DNA from: Leifsonia sp. EB41
GTDB taxonomy: Bacteria; Actinomycetota; Actinomycetes; Actinomycetales; Microbacteriaceae
DNA: 64,000 nucleotides
Assembly: GCF_041262565.1 (NCBI RefSeq)
Contig: NZ_JBGCCJ010000001.1
Location: 3,720,001 to 3,784,000, forward strand
Reading direction: 5' to 3'
Shown here: one piece after another, positions 1 to 7,729 of the stretch
Layout: every line of letters begins with the position of its first letter
How positions within the stretch are numbered: position 1 is the stretch's first letter
Notes under the pieces: model-generated
What the model was told of the DNA's origin: nothing
Seen by the model: only the letters and a program-made list of their open reading frames with translations
The model's database searches: none
Translations under genes and position numbers: made by a program

Positions 1-1318
1 CCTCGACGTTCTGGGCGAAGGTGTGGGCGCGCTGGAGGTCGTTGGTCCAGAGGTAGGCGGCGAGGCCGTACTTCACGCCGTTGGCGAGCTCCAGGGCCTC
101 GGCCTCCGAGTCGAACGGCGTGATCGCCACGACCGGGCCGAAGATCTCCTCCTGGAAGATGCGGGCGTCGGGCGCGACATCGGCGAACACGGTCGGCGCG
201 ACGTAGTTGCCGTGGTCGATGCCCTCTGGACGCCCGCCGCCAGCGAGGAGGCGGCCCTCCTGCTTGCCGAGTTCGACGTAGCTCATCACCTTGTCGTAGT
301 GCTCGGGGTGCACGAGCGCGCCGACCTCGGTCTTCGGGTCGTGCGGGTCGCCGACGACGATGCGCTTCGCGCGCTCCGCGTACCGCTCGCAGAACTCGTC
401 GTAGACCGCGCGCTCGACCAGGATGCGGGAGCCGGCGGTGCAGCGCTCGCCGTTCAGCGAGAACACGCCGAACACGGTGGAGTCGATCGCGGCGTCCAGG
501 TCGGCGTCGGCGAAGACGATCGCGGGGGACTTGCCGCCGAGCTCCATCGACAGCCCCTTCAGGAAGGGCGCGGCGTTCGCGAAGATGAGCTGCCCGGTGC
601 TGCTCTCGCCCGTGAAGGAGATGAGCGGGACGTCGGGATGCTTCACCAGCGCGTCACCCGCCTCCTCGCCGAGGCCGTTGACCAGGTTGAACACGCCGTC
701 CGGCACGCCGGCCTCGCGGAAGATCTCGGCCCAGAGCGACGCCGACAGCGGGGTGAACTCGGCCGGCTTGAGGACGACAGTGTTGCCGGTCGCGAGCGCG
801 GGGGCGAGCTTCCAGCTCTCCAGCATGAACGGGGTGTTCCACGGCGTGATGAGCCCGGCGACGCCGATCGGCTTGCGGTTGACGTAGTTGAGCTGGCTGC
901 CCGGGACCGTGAAGGCGTCGTCGGCCTGGGCGACGATCAGGTCGGCGAAGAAGTGGAAGTTCTCGGCCGCGCGCTGCGCCTGGCCCAGCGCCTGCGTGAT
1001 CGGGAGGCCGGTGTCGAAGGTCTCCAGTTCGGCGAGGCGGGCGTCCTGCGCGGCGACCGCGTCGGCGATCCGGTTCAGGACGCGGGCGCGCTCGCGCGGC
1101 TTCATCCGCGGCCACGGCCCCTCCCGGAACGCGCGCTTCGCGGCGGCGACGGCGAGGTCGATGTCCTCCTTCTGGCCGGCGGCGGCCTGCACATAGGTCT
1201 CGTTGGACACCGGGTCGAGCACGTCGAACGTCCTCCCGGAGACGCTGTCGACGAACCTCCCGTCGATGAAGTGCTGGATCTTCGCCGGAAGTCCGGCGGG
1301 GACGTGGTGCTGCGGCAT
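1..1318 (-). CDS. hpaE: 5-carboxymethyl-2-hydroxymuconate semialdehyde dehydrogenase, 3' end outside window
   Basis: This NAD-dependent aldehyde dehydrogenase should oxidise the ring-cleavage semialdehyde of homoprotocatechuate (4-hydroxyphenylacetate) catabolism in the cytoplasm. About 439 codons are visible and the C-terminus runs off the left edge; family members are near 490 residues. The ALDH signatures are clear: the PWN motif (Asn about residue 161), the general-base Glu in MELGGKSPA (about 259) and the nucleophile Cys in GERCTAGSR (about 293). The ATG at 1318 gives the usual short N-terminus before FIDGRFVD. It is the last visible gene of the minus-strand cluster, 38 bases after the gntR stop. 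The HpaE assignment, rather than another ALDH, rests on the neighbouring hpaI and hpaH. Confidence 0.88.
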   Translation of the reverse strand, partial: MPQHHVPAGLPAKIQHFIDGRFVDSVSGRTFDVLDPVSNETYVQAAAGQKEDIDLAVAAAKRAFREGPWPRMKPRERARVLNRIADAVAAQDARLAELETFDTGLPITQALGQAQRAAENFHFFADLIVAQADDAFTVPGSQLNYVNRKPIGVAGLITPWNTPFMLESWKLAPALATGNTVVLKPAEFTPLSASLWAEIFREAGVPDGVFNLVNGLGEEAGDALVKHPDVPLISFTGESSTGQLIFANAAPFLKGLSMELGGKSPAIVFADADLDAAIDSTVFGVFSLNGERCTAGSRILVERAVYDEFCERYAERAKRIVVGDPHDPKTEVGALVHPEHYDKVMSYVELGKQEGRLLAGGGRPEGIDHGNYVAPTVFADVAPDARIFQEEIFGPVVAITPFDSEAEALELANGVKYGLAAYLWTNDLQRAHTFAQNVE

Positions 1319-1356
1319 GCGCGGCCTCCTGTCTGATGCGTGGTTCTGTAGGGACG

Positions 1357-2055
1357 TCAGTGCTGGCGCTCGGCCTGGTAGTGCTGGAGCGCGTCCAGGG
1401 TGGCGAGCCGGTGGTCGCGGGCGGCGAGCTCGATGTCGATGGGGTCGGCGCCGGTCTCGATCAGCCGGAGGATCTGCTCGTGCTCGGCCACCGACTCGCG
1501 GGCGCGGCCCGGCACGAAGCTGAACGTGGAGTCGCGCAGCACGGTCAGGCGGTTCCAGCCGCGGTGCACGAGGTCGAGGATGTGCGGATTCGGGCACTCC
1601 TCGAACAGCACGGCGTGGAACCGCTGGTTGAGCTCGGTGAAGCGGTGCGGGATGAAGTCGTCCAGGCACGCGGTCAGCTCGCGGTTGATCATCCGGGCGC
1701 GGTGGAGGTGGTCGCCGTTCAGCAGCGGGGCGGACAGTCGGGTGGCCGCGCCCTCGACCAGGGCGAGGGTCTCCATCGTGTACGCGTACTCGGCGTCGTG
1801 CAGCAGGGCGACCTGGGCGCCGACGTTCTTCTCGAACGTCACGAGCCCCTCGGCCTCCAGCCGCCGGATCGCCTCCCGCACCGGGACGACGCTGATGCCG
1901 AGCTCTCCGGCGATCTGGCCGAGGACGAGCCGGAACCCGGACACGTAACGGCCGTCGTCGATGCGCGCGCGGATGAAGTCGTACGCGAGCTGGGACTTGC
2001 TCGGCGCCGTGGACGCCTTCGCCGGCGCCGCGGTCTTCACTGCTGCGTCAGCCAT
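1357..2055 (-). CDS. GntR/FCD-family transcriptional regulator of the catabolic cluster
   Basis: A 232-residue regulator with an N-terminal winged helix (about residues 18-85, including the GISVVPVREAIRRLEAEGLV recognition region) and a C-terminal all-helical FCD ligand domain. FCD members usually sense small carboxylic acids. The ATG at 2055 lies inside the last codons of the upstream FAH/RraA gene, an overlap of 19 bases that suggests translational coupling. It sits within the aromatic degradation operon, so it most likely represses or activates that operon. Two candidate operators (3516-3527 and 5193-5204) lie in front of the two transcribed halves. The family is clear; the inducer is unknown. 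Confidence 0.88.
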   Translation of the reverse strand: MADAAVKTAAPAKASTAPSKSQLAYDFIRARIDDGRYVSGFRLVLGQIAGELGISVVPVREAIRRLEAEGLVTFEKNVGAQVALLHDAEYAYTMETLALVEGAATRLSAPLLNGDHLHRARMINRELTACLDDFIPHRFTELNQRFHAVLFEECPNPHILDLVHRGWNRLTVLRDSTFSFVPGRARESVAEHEQILRLIETGADPIDIELAARDHRLATLDALQHYQAERQH

Positions 2056-3470
2056 GCCTGGTACCTCTCCTTCCAGGCGGCGTTCATCGGGAACAGGCCA
2101 TCGACCTTCTCGCCGGCCCGCACCATCTCCGCGATGAACGCCTCCTCGCGCTCCTGCTCGATCGCGTCCGCGACCACCTCGGCCACGAGCGCGGGCGGGA
2201 TGACGAGGAGGCCGTCCGCGTCGCCCACGATGACGTCGCCGGGCAGCACGGTCGCGCCGCCGCAGGCGATCGCTACGTCCGCGTCCCACGGGATGTGCTT
2301 GCGGCCGAGCACCGCCGGGTGCGGGCCGGCGTGGTAGGTCGGGATGTCGAGCGCGGCGACCTCCGCGAGGTCGCGGACGCCGCCGTCGGTCACGATCCCG
2401 GCCGCGCCGCGCACCTGCGCGCGCAGCGCCAGCACGTCGCCGACGGTGCCGCTGCCGCGCTCGCCGCGCGCCTCGATGACGAGCACCTCGCCGACGCCGA
2501 CCGCGTCGAACGCACGCTTCTGGGCGTTGTAGCCGCCGCCGTGCGAGGCGAAGAGGTCCTCGCGGCCGGGGAGGTAGCGCAGCGTCCGCGCGGTGCCGAC
2601 GAGGCGAGCGCTTGGGCGGGTGGAGGTGAGGCCGTCGATGGACACTGCGTTCAGCCCGCGCTTGCGGAGCTGGGAGCTGAGGGTGGCGGTGGAGACGGAG
2701 GCGAGTCGGGCGCGGAGGTCATCGGTCAACGCGAACGCGGGTGCGGGAGGCGTACCCCACGCTTCCGACCGCTGCAGGTCGTCCACGCTCGGCTTCGACC
2801 CGAAGTCGCCGAACGCGACGGTGCCCTCGGTGATCCGGGTGACCAGACGGCCGGTGCTCGGGGCGCCGGGCGCGGTCGGGGCGTCGACCTCGACCTCCAC
2901 CGTGTCGCCGGGCTGCGTGACCGACGACCCCGCCGGCGTGCCGGTGAGGATGACGTCGCCGGGCTCCAGCGTCATCAACTGCGAGAGGTCGGCGACCAGG
3001 CGGCCGAACGGGAAGAGCAGGTCGTCGCTCGTGCCGTCCTGCACGAGTTCGCCGTTCAGCCAGGTGCGCACCCGCACGGCGCCGGGTTCGAGGGCTGCGG
3101 CCGGGATGATCGCGGGGCCGAGCGGGGTGAAGCCGTCGCCGCCCTTCGAGCGGACGTTGGAGCCCTTGTCGGCGGCGCGCAGGTCGTAGAGGCCGAAGTC
3201 GTTCGCGGCGGTGATGCCGGACACGGCCGCCCAGCCCTCCTCGGGGGAGACCCGGCGGGTGGGCCGGCCGATGATGAGCGCGACCTCGCCCTCGAACGCG
3301 AGGAGCTCGGTGCCGGCCGGACGTTCGAGCACGTCGCCGGAGGCGGCGACCGAGGAGGCCGGCTTGAAGAAGTAGGAGGGCTGCGCGGGGGTGCGTCCGC
3401 GCTGCGCGGCGCGCGAGCGGTAGTTGAGGTGCACCGCGATGATCTTGCCGGGCCGGCCGATGTCGCTCAC
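2037..3470 (-). CDS. Fused fumarylacetoacetate-hydrolase (HpaG-like) and RraA-like/HMG-aldolase protein
   Basis: A 477-residue two-domain protein. Residues about 1-235 are an FAH-family domain (ELLAFEGEVALIIG acidic metal-binding stretch; ILTGTPAGSS near 175), the fold of the OPET decarboxylase/HHDD isomerase HpaG. Residues about 255-470 are an RraA-like/HMG-CHA-aldolase domain with the G-A-x(3)-D-G-G-V-R-D signature (AAGIVTDGGVRD) that binds divalent metal and 2-oxoacids. In a homoprotocatechuate cluster the first domain would isomerise or decarboxylate the ring-cleavage product, and the second could cleave or decarboxylate an oxoacid. The start is a GTG at 3470 with GAGGAG upstream. It has its own promoter/operator region at 3516-3527. 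Substrates of both halves are inferred. Confidence 0.85.
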   Translation of the reverse strand: MSDIGRPGKIIAVHLNYRSRAAQRGRTPAQPSYFFKPASSVAASGDVLERPAGTELLAFEGEVALIIGRPTRRVSPEEGWAAVSGITAANDFGLYDLRAADKGSNVRSKGGDGFTPLGPAIIPAAALEPGAVRVRTWLNGELVQDGTSDDLLFPFGRLVADLSQLMTLEPGDVILTGTPAGSSVTQPGDTVEVEVDAPTAPGAPSTGRLVTRITEGTVAFGDFGSKPSVDDLQRSEAWGTPPAPAFALTDDLRARLASVSTATLSSQLRKRGLNAVSIDGLTSTRPSARLVGTARTLRYLPGREDLFASHGGGYNAQKRAFDAVGVGEVLVIEARGERGSGTVGDVLALRAQVRGAAGIVTDGGVRDLAEVAALDIPTYHAGPHPAVLGRKHIPWDADVAIACGGATVLPGDVIVGDADGLLVIPPALVAEVVADAIEQEREEAFIAEMVRAGEKVDGLFPMNAAWKERYQAWLTQQ

Positions 3471-3515
3471 AGCTCAGGTCTCCTCGTCGTCGGGGATGGA
3501 TGGAACGTATTCGAG

Positions 3516-3527
3516 ATTGTATACGAT
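3516..3527 (-). promoter_or_regulatory. Candidate GntR operator overlapping a -10 box, upstream of the FAH/RraA gene
   Basis: The minus strand reads ATCGTATACAAT, a near-perfect 12-base palindrome (10 of 12 positions symmetric) containing a -10-like TACAAT. It lies 46 bases before the GTG start at 3470 and matches the site at 5193-5204 in 9 of 12 bases. Palindromes centred on GTATAC-like cores are typical of FCD-type GntR regulators, and such a regulator is encoded in the cluster. Confidence 0.5.
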
Positions 3528-3550
3528 CTGACGAACGGGCGGAAGGGGCG

Positions 3551-4363
3551 TCAGTACGACGCCGGGGCCGGACCTCCGTCGGCGTCGCCGATGAACCGCG
3601 ACGCGAGCCCCTCGGAGGCCCGCGCCAGCAGCGTCACATCGCTGCCGACCAGCACGTACGCGGCGCCGGCCTCGGCGTACCTGGCGGCCATCGCCGGGTC
3701 GAACGCATTGACGCCCACCGGTGTCCCGGCCTCCCGCCCCGCCTGGATGACGCTCTCGACGGCGGCCACGACATCCGGGTGGTCCTGCTGCCCGAGCAGG
3801 CCCATCGACGCGGCGAGGTCCGCGGGGCCGACGAGCAGGGCGTCGACGCCCTCCACGGCCGCGATGGCGGCTGCCGCGTGCAGGCCGTCGGCCGTCTCGA
3901 TCTGCACGGTCAGCGACACCAGCTCGTGGGCGCGGGCCAGGTAGTCCGGGACGCGGCTCCAGCGCGACGACCGCGCCAGTGCGCTGCCGACGCCGCGGAC
4001 GCCGAGCGGCGGATACCGCACCGCCCGCACCATCTCCTCGGCCTCCCGCACGCTGGACACCATCGGCACCAGCACGTTCTGCGCGCCCAGGTCGAGGAGC
4101 TGCTTGAGGATCACCGCATCCCCGATCGGCGCGCGCACCACCGGGACGACTGGGTAGACGGCCGCCGCCTGGAGCTGCGCCAGGATGGACTCCAGCCCGA
4201 CGGGGGAGTGCTCGCCGTCGATCAGGAGGATGTCGAGTCCGCTGCCCGCGCAGATCTCGGCGACGAGCGGGCTGCCCGCGCACGACCACATCCCGTACAG
4301 GGTGCGGTCGGCCGCGCGGAGGCGGTCGGCGAAGGTCGGCGCGGAGGTCAGGCGAATCGGCAT
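3551..4363 (-). CDS. hpaI: HpcH/HpaI-family aldolase (4-hydroxy-2-oxoheptanedioate aldolase)
   Basis: A 270-residue class II metal-dependent aldolase that should split 4-hydroxy-2-oxoheptane-1,7-dioate into pyruvate and succinate semialdehyde. The family features are present: GMWSCAGSPLVAEICAGSG, the LIDGEHSP motif (about residues 45-52), VVRAPIGD, the QIETADGL segment carrying the metal-ligand Glu, and GVDALLVGPADLAASMG. The ATG at 4363 lies 16 bases inside the end of hpaH, so the two are translationally coupled. Length agrees with the family (about 255-270). It acts directly after HpaH in the pathway, which matches the gene order. Confidence 0.9.
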   Translation of the reverse strand: MPIRLTSAPTFADRLRAADRTLYGMWSCAGSPLVAEICAGSGLDILLIDGEHSPVGLESILAQLQAAAVYPVVPVVRAPIGDAVILKQLLDLGAQNVLVPMVSSVREAEEMVRAVRYPPLGVRGVGSALARSSRWSRVPDYLARAHELVSLTVQIETADGLHAAAAIAAVEGVDALLVGPADLAASMGLLGQQDHPDVVAAVESVIQAGREAGTPVGVNAFDPAMAARYAEAGAAYVLVGSDVTLLARASEGLASRFIGDADGGPAPASY

Positions 4364-5133
4364 GTCACGGCTCCCAGAGTCCCGTAGTCGGCGTGGATGG
4401 TGTCGCCCCGCTCCACCCAGAGCGGGCGGGTGAACGAGCCGGCGAGGACGATGTCCCCTGCATCCAGGCGCGTCCCGTGCTGCGCGAGCTTGTTCGCGAG
4501 CCACGCGACACCGGCGGCGGGATGGTCGAGCACCGCGGCGGCGACGCCGGACTCCTCGATGCTCTCGTTGCGGTACAGCAGCGCGGACACCCAGCGCAGG
4601 TCGACCGCGTCGACCGCGACGGGGCGGCCGCCGACGACCATGCCGCCCATCGCGGCGTTGTCGGAGATGGTGTCGACGATGGTCCGGCCCGCCAGCTCGA
4701 TGCGGGAGCTGAGGATCTCGAGCGCGGGAACGACGTACTTCGTCGCGTCGAGCACGTCGAACAGCGTGACGTCCGGCCCCTCCAGCGGCTCGGCGAGCAC
4801 GAAGGCCAGCTCGACCTCGATCCGCACGTTCGAGTACCGGTCGAACGGGATGACCGACCCGGTCTCGCGGACCATGTCCGCGAAGATCGCGCCGTAGTCC
4901 GGCTCGGTGATCCCCGTCGCCTGCTGCATCACCTTCGAGGTCAGCCCGATCTTGCGGCCGACCAGGCGTCGCCCGGCGGCGAGCCCGCGCTCGACCCAGA
5001 CGCGCTGCACGGCGTAGGCGTCGTCCACCGTCATGCCGGGGTGGCGGGCGGTCAGCAGCGGGACCGTCGCGCGCTCGCGCTCGGCGTCCGCGAGCTCGTC
5101 GGCGATCGCGTGGATGGTGGAGGTGTCGAGCAT
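4348..5133 (-). CDS. hpaH: 2-oxo-hept-3-ene-1,7-dioate hydratase
   Basis: A 261-residue member of the 2-keto-4-pentenoate hydratase family (FAH superfamily fold), expected to add water to 2-oxohept-3-enedioate before HpaI cleaves the product. Visible signatures are GRKIGLTSKVMQQATGI near residue 55, the acidic VRIEVELAFVL (about 98-108) that supplies metal ligands, and GDIVLAGSFT near 230. The ATG at 5133 is chosen because AGGGAG lies 7 bases upstream; an in-frame ATG at 5166 has no such site. First gene of the cluster, downstream of operator 5193-5204. Confidence 0.88.
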   Translation of the reverse strand: MLDTSTIHAIADELADAERERATVPLLTARHPGMTVDDAYAVQRVWVERGLAAGRRLVGRKIGLTSKVMQQATGITEPDYGAIFADMVRETGSVIPFDRYSNVRIEVELAFVLAEPLEGPDVTLFDVLDATKYVVPALEILSSRIELAGRTIVDTISDNAAMGGMVVGGRPVAVDAVDLRWVSALLYRNESIEESGVAAAVLDHPAAGVAWLANKLAQHGTRLDAGDIVLAGSFTRPLWVERGDTIHADYGTLGAVTCRFA

Positions 5134-5192
5134 CGGCGGCTCCCTGTCGTCGTCGGAGGGCGTCATCCGGGCCCGGAGGGGACCCGTTCAGG

Positions 5193-5204
5193 ATCGTATA
5201 TCAT
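5193..5204 (-). promoter_or_regulatory. Candidate GntR operator/-10 region upstream of hpaH
   Basis: The minus strand reads ATGATATACGAT, an imperfect palindrome that contains a TATACG -10-like element 60 bases before the hpaH start. It shares 9 of 12 positions with the site at 3516-3527 on the same strand. The pair brackets the hpaH-hpaI unit and the fusion-gntR-hpaE unit, which supports a common regulator. Confidence 0.45.
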
Positions 5205-5302
5205 CCGGGGCGACCGGTCGAGGTCGCGTCCCGCTAGGCTGTGCTCACCCCTGGATTCACCCGAACCGGCGCGGACCAGCGCGCCCCTCCCGAAGGACCA
5301 CT

Positions 5303-6595
5303 GTGCGCCGTCGCCCGTTCCGTACCCTCTCGTCTGCCGCCGGCCTCGCGCTCCTCGTCGGCGGCGTCGCCCTCGCGGCAGCACCGGCCGCCGCGAACAG
5401 CGCGTCCCCGGCCACCTGCGTCACGAACTGCACCGCGGTCTTCGACACCGCGGGCACCGCGACCTTCACGGCGCCGCCCGCCGCGACCAGCCTTACGGCG
5501 ACGGTCGTCGGCGCGTCCGGCGCGGCAGCTCCCCTCGCGATCACCGCCGACCCGACCGCGGTCGGCGGCGCGGGAGGCAGCGCGACGGTCGATCTGGGCG
5601 CGGCGTTCGCCGGCCACGCGCTCGGCGTCACTGTGGGCGCCGCCGGGAGCGGCAGCGCGAGCGTGCTCACCTCCGCCGGAAGCCTCGTGGCCGTCGCGGG
5701 CGGCGGTGGAGGCGGCGGCTACGCAGGCCTCCTCGACCTCCCCGGCCAGATCTTCGCCACGTATCCGGGTGGCGCGGGCGGCTCGCCGACGACGGCCGGA
5801 GTCACGCCCGGTGCGCCGGGCGCGGCCTTCGGGACGCTCGCTGCGAACGGCGGAGGCGGCTCCGCGGCCGCCGGAGCCGCGGGCGCCGGTGACGCGCCGG
5901 GAACGACCGGCAGCGCCCCGGCCGGCATCGCCGCGGCGGCGGGCGGTACGGGAGGCTCGCTCACGATCGGCGCCACCACGCACCACGCCGGCTCCGGCGG
6001 CGCGGGCTACGCGGGTGGCGGCGGCGGCGCGATCATGCGCAACGTCCCCAACGGCGACGACAACGTCGACGTCGTCGCACCGGGCGGCGGCGGCTCCGGC
6101 TTCCTCGCGAGCGGCCTGACGGCCTCTGCCGCCGCAGCCGGGACCGGCACCGGAACGGTGACGTTCACGTGGTCCTTCACCCCGACGGCGACCACGTCGG
6201 CGACGACCGTGAAGCCCGGCGACACGATCACCGTCCAGGTGAGCGGTCTTCCTTCGAACATCCCGTTCACGGAGACCTTCGCCGGGGCGACCGTCGCGAG
6301 CGGCACGACCGACGCGTCGGGGGCTGCCACAGTGACGTTCACGGTCGCCGCCGGCCAGGCCGCGCGGTCCTTCCCGGTGCAGACGGTGGTCGCCGGCGCG
6401 GTCGTCGCCGGCACCAGCGCGGTGACGGTGGCCATCCCGGCGCCGGCCGCGGCTGCCGGGACGCCCACCGGGCCCGAGCTCGCGGCGACCGGCTCCACGA
6501 CGGCGGACTGGGCGCCGGCGGGAGGGGCGGCCGCAGTGCTGCTCGTCGCGGCCGGCGCGCTGGCGCTCGTGCTGCGTCGGCGGGTGCGGGCCTGA
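5303..6595 (+). CDS. Secreted glycine-rich protein with LAxTG-type sortase signal
   Basis: A 430-residue surface protein. It has an N-terminal signal peptide (RRRPF, then a hydrophobic stretch of about 20 residues ending in Ala-rich AAAPAAANS). A central region of about residues 60-290 is rich in Gly, Ala, Ser and Thr with runs such as GGGGGGGY. An Ig-like segment (about 295-390) follows. The C-terminus carries LAATGS, a hydrophobic helix and a basic tail RRRVRA. LAxTG is the variant sorting motif recognised by class E sortases in actinomycetes, so the protein is probably attached to the cell wall. The GTG at 5303 follows AAGGA at a good distance. The specific role is unknown. It diverges from hpaH. 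Confidence 0.8.
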   Translation: MRRRPFRTLSSAAGLALLVGGVALAAAPAAANSASPATCVTNCTAVFDTAGTATFTAPPAATSLTATVVGASGAAAPLAITADPTAVGGAGGSATVDLGAAFAGHALGVTVGAAGSGSASVLTSAGSLVAVAGGGGGGGYAGLLDLPGQIFATYPGGAGGSPTTAGVTPGAPGAAFGTLAANGGGGSAAAGAAGAGDAPGTTGSAPAGIAAAAGGTGGSLTIGATTHHAGSGGAGYAGGGGGAIMRNVPNGDDNVDVVAPGGGGSGFLASGLTASAAAAGTGTGTVTFTWSFTPTATTSATTVKPGDTITVQVSGLPSNIPFTETFAGATVASGTTDASGAATVTFTVAAGQAARSFPVQTVVAGAVVAGTSAVTVAIPAPAAAAGTPTGPELAATGSTTADWAPAGGAAAVLLVAAGALALVLRRRVRA

Positions 6596-6617
6596 GCACC
6601 TCGCTACGCTGACCTTT

Positions 6618-7574
6618 GTGCCAGCGCCCCTGCATCGCGTCGCCGTCCTCGTGCTGGAGGGCGCCAAGCCCTTGGACGTCGGCATCCCGGCGCAGGTGTT
6701 CACCACGCGCGCCAGCATGCCGTACGAGGTCCGCGTGTGCGGCGCCGCGCCCGGGCTCGTGACCGGTGGCGACGGGCTCTCGTACCACGTGGCGCACGGC
6801 CTGGAGGCGCTCGCCTGGGCGGACATCGTGTTCCTGCCCGGCTACCGGCATCCCGACCGCGACGACCCGCCGGCCGCGGTGATGGAGGCCCTGCTCGCAG
6901 CCCACGCGCGCGGCGCCCGGCTGGCCGCGATCTCCACCGGCGCCTTCGCGCTGGCGGCGACCGGCCTCCTCGACGGCAAGCGCGCCACGACGCACTGGCA
7001 CTACACGCGTGCGCTCGCGCAGCGGCACCCGCTGATCCGGGTGGACGAGAACGTGCTGTTCGTCGACGAGGGCGACGTGCTCACGTCGGCGGGCGCGGCC
7101 AGCGGGATCGACCTCTGCCTGCACATCCTCCGCGGCGACCTCGGCATCGCCGCCGCCAACCACGCCGCCCGACGCCTGGTCGCCGCGCCGTACCGCAGCG
7201 GGGGACAGGCGCAGTACGTCCCGCGCAGCGTGCCCGAGCCGTTGGGCGAACGGTTCGCGGCCGTCCGGGAGTGGGCGCTGCACCGGCTCGGGGACCCGCT
7301 CACGCTGGAGGTGCTCGCACGCAGGGCCGCCGTGTCGCCGCGCACCTTCTCCCGCCGCTTCGTGGAGGACACCGGCTACACGCCCATGCAGTGGGTGATG
7401 CGGGCGCGCATCGACGTCGCCCGCGAACTGCTGGAGCGCTCCGAGCTCAGCGTCGAGCAGATCGCAGCGGATGTCGGCCTCGGCACCGGCGCCAACCTCC
7501 GCCTGCACTTCCAGCGCATCCTCGGCACCACCCCCAGCGAGTACCGCCGCACCTTCTCCGGCGACGCCGGCTGA
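6618..7574 (+). CDS. GlxA-type AraC-family regulator with DJ-1/PfpI domain
   Basis: A 318-residue transcription factor. Residues 1-180 form a DJ-1/PfpI-like amidotransferase-fold sensor domain (VLVLEGAKPLDVGIPAQVF). The elbow position reads ISTGAF, so the Cys seen in catalytic members is absent and the domain is probably a ligand sensor. Residues about 210-315 hold the double helix-turn-helix of AraC proteins (VSPRTFSRRFVEDTGYTPMQWV and VGLGTGANLRLHFQR). The GTG at 6618 lies 7 bases after a TACGCT -10 box at 6605-6610, consistent with a leaderless mRNA. The regulated genes are not evident. Confidence 0.88.
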   Translation: MPAPLHRVAVLVLEGAKPLDVGIPAQVFTTRASMPYEVRVCGAAPGLVTGGDGLSYHVAHGLEALAWADIVFLPGYRHPDRDDPPAAVMEALLAAHARGARLAAISTGAFALAATGLLDGKRATTHWHYTRALAQRHPLIRVDENVLFVDEGDVLTSAGAASGIDLCLHILRGDLGIAAANHAARRLVAAPYRSGGQAQYVPRSVPEPLGERFAAVREWALHRLGDPLTLEVLARRAAVSPRTFSRRFVEDTGYTPMQWVMRARIDVARELLERSELSVEQIAADVGLGTGANLRLHFQRILGTTPSEYRRTFSGDAG

Positions 7575-7629
7575 CATTCGTGCGGAATGTGGCGAATATC
7601 GCCGCGAATCGCGACATTCGGCACGAATG
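7575..7629. repeat. 55-bp dispersed palindrome, copy 1
   Basis: Arms 7575-7590 and 7614-7629 are complementary at 15 of 16 positions (CATTCGTGCGGAATGT and its partner), with a 23-base loop. The element starts on the base after the stop codon of the GlxA-type gene. The same arms recur at 22578-22632 and 56703-56757. It may act as a terminator for the upstream gene. Confidence 0.75.
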
Positions 7630-7641
7630 CGGCGGCGTGGC

Positions 7642-7727
7642 GGGATCCTTTTGAAGGGTGGCGATCACGCCGCTGGTGAGTGCGCGACAGCGGCGCGAGC
7701 CTGGAGGGGAACGAAAGGATCCCCTCC
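7642..7727 (+). promoter_or_regulatory. Structured leader of gapA with alternative stems around the ribosome binding site
   Basis: Three perfect stems can be read. P1 pairs 7642-7651 (GGGATCCTTT) with 7714-7723 (AAAGGATCCC), which covers the Shine-Dalgarno AAAGGA. Inside it, P2 pairs 7668-7675 with 7688-7695 (8 bp). P3 pairs 7703-7710 (GGAGGGGA) with 7720-7727 (TCCCCTCC) and places AAAGGA in a 9-base loop. P1 and P3 share 7720-7723, so they exclude each other. This is the layout of a translational switch. The transcription start is not known; if it lies after 7651 then P1 cannot form. Confidence 0.45.
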
Positions 7728-7729
7728 GC

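Noticed and set aside
23-1336. A long open frame on the plus strand opposite hpaE, and similar long antisense frames throughout (for example 24307-26556 and 50766-53168)
   Set aside because: At about 70 percent GC, antisense and shifted frames stay open by codon bias. They translate to Arg/Ala/Gly-rich nonsense without motifs and lie opposite genes with clear family signatures.
3505-3516. GAACGTATTCGA considered as a LexA/SOS box
   Set aside because: It lacks the second conserved GTTC half and sits beside a better GntR-type palindrome; the neighbouring genes are catabolic.
5700-6060. Repeated GGCGGC/GGAGGC runs considered as a CRISPR array or minisatellite
   Set aside because: The repeats are irregular glycine codons inside an open frame with normal third-base use; there are no equal spacers.
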